The notes under the pieces were generated by a model. That model was given only the letters and a program-made list of their open reading frames with translations, did no database searches and was not told the origin of the DNA. Source: Fulvia fulva (lineage: Eukaryota > Ascomycota > Dothideomycetes > Mycosphaerellales > Mycosphaerellaceae). From it: DNA of 64,000 bases. Of the stretch, positions 25,501-35,075 are shown piece by piece; the stretch's first letter is position 1, and each line of letters starts with the position of its first letter. The stretch spans positions 2,852,001 to 2,916,000 of the forward strand of contig NC_063021.1 of the NCBI RefSeq assembly GCF_020509005.1, in the 5' to 3' direction. Position numbers and translations under genes: made by a program.

Positions 25501-26082
25501 TGAACTATATTTCGTAGTTCTCTCTTGTTAGAAGAGGTACTACTCTCTTTCTTATAAACCTAGTCTCGTTCTCTATTTTTATAAGTTAAGGGACAGGTTA
25601 GCTACCCTTAGGTAAAAGGATATATTCGGTCGTACGCGATCGGATCGAAATAGGATAAACCGAACGCGAGGTTAATAGCCGAGAGGATGGCTATCCGCCG
25701 GGAAGAGGAGGAAAGTCGGTTAGTAAGGATCGTGTTAGTACTAAGACACTATAGCGTAACTCTCTTAGTAGAGGGGGTTTCTAAGACACTACGGCTCTCT
25801 TAGAATAAATAGTTAGTCGATACGAACGCGATGTCCGGAGAGCGACTCTTCTTAGTAAGCTCGCCTACTTGTCTAAGGTATTAGTATAGGCTCCCTAACT
25901 CGGAGTCTAATAGTGCCTTACTAGGCTCTTTTACGTCTTATATACACCTATAGTACGGCTATAGCTTCCTATATGATACGGGTACGGCCTCTAGTCTACC
26001 TTCCTTTTGTTCTAAAGAGGAATAACTCTAATACGACTTTATCGAGGGTAAAAGACCGAGTTACTAACTCGGGCTTATAACC
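22512..26082 (-). mobile_element. Older RIP-saturated Copia copy, internal region, 3' truncated
   Basis: Collinear with 16827-20265 of the young Copia, on the same (minus) strand, but with nearly every CA and TG converted to TA. The part matching 15249-16826 (RT catalytic part and RNase H) is missing. Gag, protease and integrase regions are alignable by eye, for example 24340-24360 with 18530-18550. A 94-bp tandem duplication interrupts the integrase part. No open frame of note remains apart from a chance 72-codon stretch. Confidence 0.9.
23383..23576. repeat. 94-bp tandem duplication inside the old Copia
   Basis: Two adjacent copies with period 94 (23383-23476 and 23477-23570), followed by the first few bases of a third. 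The copies differ at one C/T position (CCAGAAC versus CTAGAAC). The young Copia at 17600-17700 has the sequence once. Confidence 0.9.
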
Positions 26083-26181
26083 TATTAAATAGGTACGAGT
26101 TACGTAGTAGTAGAAGACGGCGGATTATACGAAAGACGAAGAAGGACCTAATAGGATAGCGTATATCTATATATAGTATCG
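26083..26181 (-). repeat. Copia LTR, left part, split by insertion
   Basis: RIP-mutated version of the first 99 bases of the 218-bp LTR. It is interrupted at 26181/26182; the sequence continues at 28061-28089 and then stops matching. The 12-base TATATAGTATCG occurs at 26170-26181 and 28061-28072. Confidence 0.85.
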
Positions 26182-28060
26182 GTCGACGACGAGAATCACC
26201 TGTACGTGGTGTCGGCTACGAACCTCTCGTCTAGCTACGAGAGAGCCAAGTATTCTCACGCTAGAGCGTCGTGGGCGCGACGGGCGCGTAGCGTAGGCGA
26301 AGCCGCGGCGAACAGAGGACTACTAGCAAAACGGGTATGAAAACCATCCGACGATCGTGTACTCGTGTCGGGAGCGAGTCCCTCTTCTTTCTACGTGTAA
26401 GAAGGGCGCGGAACCGTGGCCTATACGCTCGACAGGACACCTCTGGTATAAGTGCAGAATTTTCACCTCCGGAGACCGCAAACCGAGCGGGCTAAGCGAC
26501 GAACATTAGACGAGCGGACTATAGAACAACAACTGAGCGGACTATGCAACGGCGTCGAGCGGACTACGAAACAATCTAGTGTTTGCTAGCGGGCAATGCG
26601 GTGGGTAGGTGGACACGCGACGAAGCCTATAAGGGCCTATTAAACACCCGGTATAGGAACGAGGGTTTTGCCTAAGGCACTGCCTGTCCCGCTACATAAC
26701 GCACCTAGTCTGACATGGTAGATTGCGACGAGGAAAAGACGATAGCCTGAGCAAGGAAAAGACGGCTGTTAGGACGGGGAAAAGACGTACAATGCAAGTG
26801 GATTAGTTCTGTGATCGGGGAGGATCGAGGGCAGGGTGATAAGGAACTTCATATTGGTTAGTAGGTGGAAACGTAAGGAGTACGCTGCCCGGCGTGGTGT
26901 GTGCCCCGAGCAAACCTACGAGGCATGGACGGCCGCTTTCTAGAGATAGGCTGCGGTAACGCGAAGGGCGTCAAAACCTAGGGCGTGGTGTACACTAGCA
27001 GCGACGGCTAACACTGTCTATATAGCCCGAGAGGACGGATGCGCATGTCGGTCAATAGAGAGCACTAAAGGGCTTAGGCCTATGGAGGTGGATATTGGCT
27101 TAAGGAGCAAATAGGGAGGGAGGGCGTAGAGGGAAGCTTTTGCTCCGGGCTAACCTCTCGAAACGAGGCTACACGGTGGTACTAGATGAGTGGGAAAGCG
27201 CGGTTAAGACTTGTCACCTTATCTCGTAGCTAGCTTGCTAAATACGATTCCTTCCTTGCCTTGAACAGAGAGAAGCTCTGAGGGAGCAAGCTAACATAGG
27301 GGACAAAGGGAAAAAGAAGCAAAGCCAAGCAGAAAGGATCATAGGTCACCTATAGGAAACGCGTTGGAACCAAAAACCGGTGAGGCTAGGAGCCCTACTA
27401 GCGGCCAGGACCTTCGGGAGGTATAACTACCTTATCTATAAAGACCTGAAGAGGGCGGAAGCAAGCATAGCTATCCAGATTCGCTCTGAGCACATTGGGC
27501 TGAGAACATACTTGCACCAAAGAAGAGTCCTAGGATACGATTCCAAACGTTGCCCCTATGGCTACCTATCCCAAAACCCGGAGCACATAGTGCTGAACTG
27601 TACTAAGTGGGTAAAAGGGAGAAGCCAGTGGAGGGCGAAGGCAAGAGACAGGCAATACTAGGCCATCATCCAGGACAGACAAGATATAAGGAGAGTGACA
27701 AGATGGATCCTTAACGAGGACTACCTAGAGCAATTCTCCCTAGTAGTAGAAACGGAAAGGTGGATAGAGAGGAGGGAGAGAGAGAGAAGAGCCGGGGAAA
27801 CAGAAGGGAGAAAGGGAATCGAGAGGAGGACATCACTAGGGTTACGGGCAAGGTAGTCATAGGGTAACAACCATGACACTAGCGTACCCTGAAGGAAGGA
27901 GAACGAAAGGACAAGACAGGAAAGAACGAGGAGGGCAAAGACGAGGAGGTTTTCATCCGTTAATCGGGTTTCCTACCTACACAAATAGACCTAAATAGCG
28001 AGAGACCTGCATAGGCCATAGGGCACTAAAACAGGCGAATGAATAATCTATCTATCTATC
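26182..28060 (+). mobile_element. Young 1.9-kb LINE derivative, little RIP
   Basis: A 1879-bp insertion with a 12-bp target duplication and a 3' (ATCT)n tail at 28046-28060. The first about 1070 bp match 60951-62030, which carries the same sequence with CA/TG changed to TA. This copy keeps its CA/TG. From about 27250 it encodes the C-terminal end of a LINE ORF2. It contains no endonuclease or polymerase domain, so it can only be a truncated or internally deleted element, possibly mobilised in trans. Short GAGCGG(A/G)CTA motifs recur at 26485, 26512, 26535 and 26557. Confidence 0.78.
27380..27858 (+). pseudogene. LINE ORF2 C-terminal zinc-binding remnant
   Basis: Residues KRAEASIAIQIRSEHIGLRTYLHQRR, followed by CPYGYLSQNPEHIVLNC, are the typical end of Tad-clade ORF2, where a Cys/His cluster follows the RNase H-like region. 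The open stretch 27380-27661 ends in a TAG, after which the same frame continues to about 27858. A related, RIP-mutated ORF2 end is at about 62400-62700. Only the tail is present, so there is no catalytic activity. Confidence 0.75.
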
Positions 28061-28089
28061 TATATAGTATCGCTAGTGTTAGTATAGGT
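28061..28089 (-). repeat. Copia LTR, right part of the split LTR
   Basis: Continues the LTR interrupted at 26181, including the second copy of the 12-base duplication. Similarity to the LTR stops at about 28089, so the last 90 bases or so of the LTR are missing. Confidence 0.7.
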
Positions 28090-28864
28090 AGATACTAGGT
28101 GTCCGGATGTTTGCTAGCCTATAGGCTAGTAAACCCTAGTCACGTGATCTAGTTATATAACATACCTATACCTATATACTTGACCTACGGCCTATATATT
28201 CTTAATAATACCTAAGGATATATAACGTATATATAAGAGTATACGAGAACGCTGCGAGGTAGTAATAGCTAACAATAGAGGACATACTAGGTAGTGAGCT
28301 ACGCCAAGCAGTGGATACATCCTTCGTAATGAGGAAAGGTGGAATAACAGGGGTTGTAAAAACTATGCCCAGGACTGTAAATCCCCACTTGTCAGAGATC
28401 TTAAAGCCGATCATTAAGCGTAACGACCGACGAGCGCTAGCCATCCACCGTAGCGACGTGTGAGCTTGCGAACACTCGAGCGTAGGTGGTGGCGTCAGCG
28501 AGGACGGAGTGGAGCTCTATCACCAGCCCTCAACTAGCCTTGGCGCCCGCTCTGATTGGTCAACTCTCATGCTGTAGGGTCACGTGACCTACCGCACTGT
28601 GCCTGTCGGCGAACTCGCAAACATGTACTCGTCGCTAACGCCTATGTCGTCGTATAATAAGCACTGTACGTCGGGTAGCGGTAGCGTGGATCGCACGCTA
28701 CTTTGCAGTCTAGAAGGGTTGGTAGAGAGCTCCACTCCGCTACGCTTACCTTTGGAGGTTCACAACCGCCAACAGCACATTTTCTTCAATCGCCACCACC
28801 ATACGATCTGCCATCTTTTATAACCCTCCCCATAGATCCGCTACCGCAGCAAACAGACATCAGC
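28090..28864. other. Boundary region with inverted repeat, no convincing gene
   Basis: Transition from RIP-saturated repeats to normal-composition DNA; TA-rich until about 28260. An 80-codon minus-strand ATG frame (28202-28444) is open but matches nothing I recognise. Imperfect inverted repeats lie at 28505-28537 and 28710-28739. A perfect 12-bp palindrome containing CACGTG is at 28578-28589. This region would include the promoter of the RING pseudogene. Confidence 0.5.
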
Positions 28865-30223
28865 ATGGCGCTACCGACGAAGGAAGAGTATCGCACTGCG
28901 CTAACCTGATGAGTGTCCGATCTGCTACGATGTACGTTGTCGCACATAGACTCGAGTTGTGTTCAGTACTGACACATCCCAGACCCTAACAGAACCTGTC
29001 AAGACAACATGTAGCCACCTCTTCTGCCTTGAGTGTGCTACAATCTGGTTCGAAACCGCTCACACTTGCCCGTCGTGCCGTGCGGAGCTCTATGTTTCCG
29101 AGTCACCCGAAGAGGATGACTCGGACGATGAGAGCGAAGCAGAAGAGCTTGATCCTTTGCAAGAATGGTATGCTAAGCAACACGCCATCTGGAACCCGAG
29201 GTCCCTCGCCCACCATTCATTACTATTTTGGAACTTCGTGGCGATGGCATTCTTCCAAGGAGGTCGCGCAACATCGAACTTCCTGACCCTGAAGAGGACT
29301 ATCTGAACACTGCCGATGCCAAGACGTTCCAACGAACCTTGCTGCATCTCTTCGACGCCACAACGCCAATCAATCCCCGAAACTTGATGGACTGGCCAAA
29401 TGCGTATGATCAGTTCTGGTCGACGAAGTCCGAATGGGATGTTCTGGTTCTGATCGACTGCAAGCATCTCTCTGGCCAGATCAAGGCCGCTGTTCACGTG
29501 CTACTCCCATCACGTTACAACGAGGACTACATGGGCACTACGACTCGGGACATGATGTGTTGGGATGAATGAGGAGAGCTCGCGGCGAGCATCAAGTCGA
29601 CGACGAGGAATTTAAGCACAGATTCGACGTTGCAACCCGCCGCTCGAGTCAAGCAGCAGATGCTGAACGATCGGAGCTCATACCTACAGGTGAACGGGCG
29701 CGCTATGCCTGAATACGATTCATGGATACCTAAAGACGAGCTTCCCAGCACATTTGAGGAGCACATGCATCGCGCGATGAACCGCATCATCATCTTCGCC
29801 CAGGAAGCATACCACAACTCGCTGCCAGAGAGCCGGCCCATTCGAGCCATGGCCACGCCTCAGATCACGACGACATCCACCGCCGTTGCGCTGGAGGCTC
29901 TTATCATGCAAGGTGACGATGTGCCCGCGACTACGATCGCCAACATCGTCAATGAGCTTCGGAAGAATCTTGTTCTCAGAAATGAAGCAGAATACAGAGC
30001 CATCGCATGTGTGATGTACAAGGAGAACACAACCTGTGAGACTAGAGAAGCGCTTCACAATAAGCTATGGCATACATATTCGCTCGAGCTTTCGAAGAGA
30101 ATTCACGAGGTGATCAAGGCCGGGGACGAGGGCTCGCTGGACGATGAGAGAGAGGAGGTGGAGAGGTCTAGAAGCCGAGAAATGGGTGCGTACTTCTCTT
30201 TTGTGCTTGGACTCCAGGAGTGA
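28865..30223 (+). pseudogene. Decayed RING-finger gene, tandem paralog of 30588-31992
   Basis: The ATG at 28865 (MALPTKEEYRTALT) aligns with the start of the next gene (MALPAQADF) but hits TGA after 14 codons. Shifting one base restores DECPICYD, the first RING Cys pair. A TAG follows within about ten codons, then CSHLFCLECATIWF and CPSCRAEL complete the RING. A further frameshift lies between 29160 and 29306. The frame then reads NIELPDPEEDYLNTADAKTF until an in-frame TGA at 29570-29572, and continues through STFEEHMHRAMNRIIIFAQE to 30223. Each block has its counterpart in the downstream paralog. With at least two frameshifts and two nonsense codons this is very probably a dead copy. A short intron could account for one of the shifts but not for all. 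Confidence 0.8.
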
Positions 30224-30587
30224 GTTGAGTTGCATGTGATATGTTGTTGCAAGAACAGGTGTAGTAGCAACACATACATAGACTCAACATAACCTATGCC
30301 TTGGCATGACACTGGCTGGAATCATGTATACAATGCCATAGGTGACGACAACAGTGAATATTGCTTGATGCCTGCGCAGCGCAGATGAGCGTACAAGAGA
30401 ACATGTGATCTCGCGTGAGTGAATGCGAAATTCTGGTCCGTGCTCGTGCTCTCAGCGGCGCTCCAGGAAATCCCGCTTTCTCAAGCTTCCACCTTCCACA
30501 AACATCACCGACCACAGTGCGCAACTCATCATTGTATCTCGACTTTCGCCACAGCCTTCACCCTGATATCAACATCCAACACACACG
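30224..30587. promoter_or_regulatory. Intergenic, presumed promoter of the RING gene
   Basis: 364 bases between the tandem RING copies. The last 100 bases are C/A- and pyrimidine-rich (ACATCACCGACC, CAACATCCAACACACACG before the ATG), usual for filamentous fungal 5' leaders. No TATA box or known operator was recognised. Confidence 0.4.
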
Positions 30588-31992
30588 ATGGCGCTTCCAG
30601 CACAAGCCGACTTCCTTGCGAACCTCGCCGCCGACAAGTGCCCAATTTGCTACGAGCCATTTGTTGTGCCGATCAAAACCGAATGCGGCCATTCATTCTG
30701 TATGAAGTGCGCTAAAGAGTGGTTTACTACTGCGCGCACTTGTCCTTCCTGCCGCACGCCCTTGTATAAGAAGCCAGAAGATTGGGAAGACTCGGACTCA
30801 GACGAGGGCGAGGATATCGAGAGCTCGGAGGAAATCGTAGACGAAGAAATTCAAGTCGCTCCACGTACGTTGACAGTCATACCAGACACTGATGGACCAC
30901 TCATCTACGACGACTGGATCCATGTGGAGCTACTGGACGCCGAGGAGAACTTGGAGGTGAATTTGGACGACGACCTTTTCCGTGAGACATTAGTGAGCCT
31001 CTGCTTCACCGAAGAGGACCATAAGCACTTCTGGGAGGCAAGACCTGACTGGGACGACCCAATTCTGATCACACGTCTGCATCTTCGCTCCCAGACCATT
31101 GCCGCCATAGTCCGGCTCACGCCTGACTTTGAGAGCGCCATTGAAGCACGGCTCAACTTCAGAGAGGCATGTTGTTGGTCAGGTTGGGCGGAGGCGGGTC
31201 GATATGTTCTGGCAAAGCTGTCTGAGCTGTGGGACGAGTGGCCAGAGCAGACTGCACGGGCTCTTTATGGCGATCTTTCTTCCGGATGGCTGCAGCATCT
31301 GGAAGTCGTGGGTCTCCCTTTGCCGAAGTACGACGAGAGGTGCGAGACCTGGGGAACCTTTGAGCAGAACGTGGACCAGCTCTTCACTCAAGTGGTCATA
31401 TTTGCTCAAGAGACCGCGAGGAGATACTCGAATGCTCGGAACAGGTCAAGCTTGCCGACAGTCGATTGTCGGGGTCATGATCGGGAAGAAGAGTTCGAGC
31501 ACCAGGAAGAGGAAGGAGGGTTGGTACGATGCCGAGGAGTCTTGTGAGAATGATTACGAACAGGTATCAAGCCACGAGGTAGATCTTTCTGACGATGTGA
31601 TCGACCAAGACTTGGCCAGAGAGGACCATAACCCCGACGATATCCAGACCAGCACAGCAGCACCCAATGACGACACTCAGACTCTGAGCAGCGAAGCCGA
31701 AGACCTCCTCGAGAGTGTCGTGGCTGCGGTGAAGACCTATATCGTGGCTGGAACGAACACTGCGTACAGAGCCATTGCGCGTGATCTGATCAAGCTGGCT
31801 GCTATTCACGAAACCGGCTGGCAGATGGATGAAGAACTGCATCCTAGTCCTCTCGGCGGGGCGCTGTGCGAGGAGGTCCATCAGTTGGTACAGAATAGTG
31901 GCTGTGCGAATGAATTTGGGGTAGCGACATCGCGGTGGAACGGCGACTCGGAGCATGGAAGGGTTCGAGCGCGCGTATATCTTCGACGATAA
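30588..31992 (+). CDS. RING-finger protein, probable E3 ubiquitin ligase
   Basis: The start ATG at 30588 follows a clean leader. An N-terminal C3HC4 RING spans about residues 21-64: CPICYEPF, then CGHSFCMKCAKEW and CPSCRTPL. A strongly acidic Asp/Glu/Ser stretch follows (about 70-90), then a roughly 350-residue region with no domain I recognise. RING proteins of this form usually bring an E2 enzyme to a substrate. The frame starting at 30588 would stop at 31547. A GT-AG intron at 31445-31505 (61 bp) joins it in phase to a second exon ending at 31992, giving about 447 residues. The second exon resembles the C terminus of the upstream pseudogene copy, which supports the join. The GTCAAG donor is weak, so a frameshift is the alternative. 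Confidence 0.72.
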
Positions 31993-32015
31993 CTATGTAG
32001 TCTATGGTGCTCGAA

Positions 32016-32075
32016 ACACCATACGCAGCCACACCATACGCAGCCACACCATACGCAGCCACACCATACGCAGCC
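32016..32075. repeat. 15-bp minisatellite, four exact copies
   Basis: Unit ACACCATACGCAGCC repeated four times without a change between two convergent genes. Nine-base inverted repeats ATGTAGTCT (31995-32003) and AGACTACAT (32082-32090) flank it, and TATGGTG/CACCATA can pair just before it. It overlaps no convincing coding frame. It may act in 3'-end formation, or it may be simple replication slippage. Confidence 0.95.
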
Positions 32076-32084
32076 ACAATCAGA

Positions 32085-35075
32085 CTACATGAGCGTGCAC
32101 TGGTCTGGACCAGGGATGCCGTCACTGCCATCTTCGCTCGTCGAGTCCTCCTTTAGACCCGACTCGCCTACCTTCAAATCCTCCCAGTACACACAAGCGA
32201 GGATGCCGCCCCTCATCTCCTCGAACGCTTTCGCAAAAAGTCTCATCGCGTCCTCATTCTCACTTGCCATAGCCTTTACAACCAGGTCGACGCGCTTGAG
32301 CCACTGCGGGCGTGAGCGCGATGACCTTTCGTACGTCTCTACCCACAGTGGATGCCTGGCTTTGCTGAAATGGTCCTCGATTTTCACGAAAAGCATGATG
32401 ATGATGCAAGTCACCCAGACATAGTTGACGCTGGAGACTGGATTGTTACCGCAAACGTCGGCGAACAGATCAGGGCGCAGCAGGGTGAGCAGATCGCGGC
32501 CTTGGGCATCCGCCACCGGTCTCTTCTTCTTTTGCTCTTGGTGCAAGTTGTACGGATCACGGCCTGGAGGTGGCAGCTTGTACTCATTCAGCGCCGGAAT
32601 CTGACGCATGGCTGCCTCAGTGAATGCAGCGTCGTCATCGACGTCAGTGGCCGCGGCGTGCCTCTGTGCTTCAAGTATTGACCCTGATGCAACATCTTGC
32701 AGCATCGAGGCGTGTTTTCGATCTCTGTCTCTGCTGGCGCGCTTGACGAGCTCCGTCTCCTTGAGCCGCCGCTCGCCAGTCTCGGGATCGATCATGCGTT
32801 CTGTGCTCATTACGCGCATCATGTACAAAATCGACTTGAGCCTGACATCTGCGTCCGGAACCCTTTCCGGCGCCCACCCGGCGTCGTAATACATCATAAG
32901 GTCCGATTTGCCCGTGAAGAAACGGTTGAGCTTGACGTCTAATATGTCATGGATGTCTTTGGTTGGGTCGCGAGCGAGTGCCTGGGTGCGGCGGCGTAGC
33001 GAAGCTCGGTCGGCGTGACCCTGATTCACTCGAGCGGAAAGCGCGCCAGAGAAGTTTTCGGTGGGAATGCCGTCGGGGAAGAACTGGTCTTGATGAAGAG
33101 CCACGATAGTAGCGTACAGGCCAGTGGGACTTTCCAGATAGCTCTGCTCGACAAGCATGTTGTGCAAGTGAATGGCGAGGGTGGGCTCGGGCATGTTGTC
33201 CCAAAGCTGCATCACGATTCGTTGAACTATGACGATGCCTTCGACCAAGCCGGCGGCGCAAAGTAACGGAGAATACTCCCAAAGGCCGTTTGAATTGTGC
33301 TTTGAAAACGAAGAAGGCGGAATCGTCTTGAGACCATACATGTATCTGGACTCTCCCAACCAATCCACAAAGTCCAGCTTAAGCAATTCGAGCAGCTCAC
33401 AACTGTCAGAGTGCTGGGAGGACTCACATTGGCTGTCGCAATCTTTCTCCATGAGTTGCTTGAGCACATCAATCGACTGCAGTACTCCGTGGCCTAGCCT
33501 CTCGTTTTCGCGGTCGAGAAATAGATCGACATCGCGTCGAGGTCGGAACCTACGAGATGGTCCAGCAAGGATATGGCCTCGGAGCGGATTGACAGTCCAT
33601 CCCCGCGACGCAGCGAAAGAATCGACAATGCATTGGAGCTGGAAAACATGATGGGGCAGGATCTTGCCCTTGATATCGGTGCCCTGTTTCTGCATCGCTA
33701 GTGTCGTGATGTCGCCAGCAAACTCGCTGAGTCCGAAAAGCCTACGAGTTTGATGCCAGGGGCCGGTATTTGACCAATCGACGTTCTCATAGATGTGATG
33801 CTCGCCCTTCATGGTATTCCGCTGAACAACGATGGAAGAGAACACGTTGACCAAGTCGTAGAGCCATGAGATAGTGTATAGACGGCGCCATCTGACACGA
33901 TCCTCGTTGGTAACGCGTTGAAGCTCCATTGTTGGAGTCCAGGTGTCGAGCTGGGCCTGCATGGCCTTTGTCGGCTTGCCACGATTCTTGCGGAAGTCAG
34001 TGATGAAATCGACAAGGTCATTGTAGGCGTGCACCCAGAACTGTTCCTTGACATCGAGGAAGGTTTCTTTGACCCTGTCAGTCTGGTGACCGCACTGCAA
34101 AACTCGATACAAGCTCATCCCAAATTGCGTTTGAGCTTTTTCTAAATCGCCGCGTGTCATCGTGTTGATGATGGTATCATACGACTCGTGGCCTGGAAAC
34201 TCCGCGAAGACGGCAATGCAGGTTCGCTTGACCATAGAGATGGCTATGTTAGTCAGTGCAGCAGCGACAGCACTGTTGAGGCCGTCGTATGCTACCTCAC
34301 GCCATAGATCTTGGGTATAGAGTCTGAGATCCATCCACTCGCCAACGACTGCGTAAACAGCCATCAGGTAGTCAGTGACAAGTCCGCCTCCGTCTTCGAT
34401 GATACGGTAGCTCTCAACAGGAATGTCGGCCATGGCTGCCTCAGTGGGAATTGAAGTCGCTCCCTTCGACTTCGCCTTCTTGCCACGCTTGCCATGCTTG
34501 CCTTTCCCGGGCCTCGGCTGCTTCCGTATTCTCGTTTGCGTCGTCTGCGCGCTGCTTGCTTCTGAACCGTCATCGTCTTCGTTCTCGCCTTCAGTGCCAC
34601 CAGCATTTCCGAGACTCAATGCCGAGAATTGGTTCTGAAAATCGACATCATCGCGCGCCTTCCCCTCCATCGCAGAAGCGTCAGTTGGTTCCCATGAGGC
34701 ACCTCCCAGAGCTTCGAAGGCTTCTGTCAGTGCGTCAATGAAGTGCTTGTGAGTTTCGTTGGCCCTCTCGATCTCTGGGTCCGGCTTGTGGGTGACGATC
34801 TGCTGAAACGCCGCGTGAGTGGCCGAGCGGGCTTTGATAATCGCTTTGAAAAGCCTGAAGACTGGGGAAGGGATTGGGTCAAGATGTTTGGCGATCAGTC
34901 TGGCCATGTTGACGATCTCGGCGACTGTCGTGCGCCCTGTGGTGTTAAGGTGCACGGAGCCATCTTCTGCCTGCTTTCCAGATTTGACGATTCCGTTGCT
35001 CGTGTTGATGACCCAGTACAAGAGGAGACTGGTATCTTTCTTGTAGGTGAGGTAGAGGTTATTCCGGCTCCGCAT
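32085..35075 (-). CDS. Large DUF6604-domain protein, function unknown
   Basis: 996 residues, single exon. The frame is open to 35111 without an ATG; the first ATG is at 35075 (MRSRNNLYLTYKKDT), preceded by an in-frame TAG, so I start there. The N terminus has the pattern of the fungal DUF6604 domain: YKKDTSLLLYWVINTSNGI, then TVAEIVNMARLIAKHLDPIP, then THKHFIDALTEAFEALGG at about residues 120-140. A Lys/Arg/Gly-rich linker follows near 180-215 (RPGKGKHGKRGKKAKSKG), possibly a nuclear signal, then a long helical region to the C terminus. Such proteins are numerous in Dothideomycetes and related fungi and have no established activity. It is convergent with the RING gene, separated by the 15-bp repeats. 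Confidence 0.85.
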   Translation of the reverse strand: MRSRNNLYLTYKKDTSLLLYWVINTSNGIVKSGKQAEDGSVHLNTTGRTTVAEIVNMARLIAKHLDPIPSPVFRLFKAIIKARSATHAAFQQIVTHKPDPEIERANETHKHFIDALTEAFEALGGASWEPTDASAMEGKARDDVDFQNQFSALSLGNAGGTEGENEDDDGSEASSAQTTQTRIRKQPRPGKGKHGKRGKKAKSKGATSIPTEAAMADIPVESYRIIEDGGGLVTDYLMAVYAVVGEWMDLRLYTQDLWREVAYDGLNSAVAAALTNIAISMVKRTCIAVFAEFPGHESYDTIINTMTRGDLEKAQTQFGMSLYRVLQCGHQTDRVKETFLDVKEQFWVHAYNDLVDFITDFRKNRGKPTKAMQAQLDTWTPTMELQRVTNEDRVRWRRLYTISWLYDLVNVFSSIVVQRNTMKGEHHIYENVDWSNTGPWHQTRRLFGLSEFAGDITTLAMQKQGTDIKGKILPHHVFQLQCIVDSFAASRGWTVNPLRGHILAGPSRRFRPRRDVDLFLDRENERLGHGVLQSIDVLKQLMEKDCDSQCESSQHSDSCELLELLKLDFVDWLGESRYMYGLKTIPPSSFSKHNSNGLWEYSPLLCAAGLVEGIVIVQRIVMQLWDNMPEPTLAIHLHNMLVEQSYLESPTGLYATIVALHQDQFFPDGIPTENFSGALSARVNQGHADRASLRRRTQALARDPTKDIHDILDVKLNRFFTGKSDLMMYYDAGWAPERVPDADVRLKSILYMMRVMSTERMIDPETGERRLKETELVKRASRDRDRKHASMLQDVASGSILEAQRHAAATDVDDDAAFTEAAMRQIPALNEYKLPPPGRDPYNLHQEQKKKRPVADAQGRDLLTLLRPDLFADVCGNNPVSSVNYVWVTCIIIMLFVKIEDHFSKARHPLWVETYERSSRSRPQWLKRVDLVVKAMASENEDAMRLFAKAFEEMRGGILACVYWEDLKVGESGLKEDSTSEDGSDGIPGPDQCTLM

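Noticed and set aside
28578..28589. 12-bp palindrome with CACGTG as a regulatory operator
   Set aside because: One site only, next to a pseudogene; an E-box-like palindrome of this size is weak evidence.
31844..32131. Minus-strand frame with Val-Ala-Ala-Tyr-Gly repeats
   Set aside because: It is the 15-bp minisatellite translated; it overlaps the 3' ends of two better genes.
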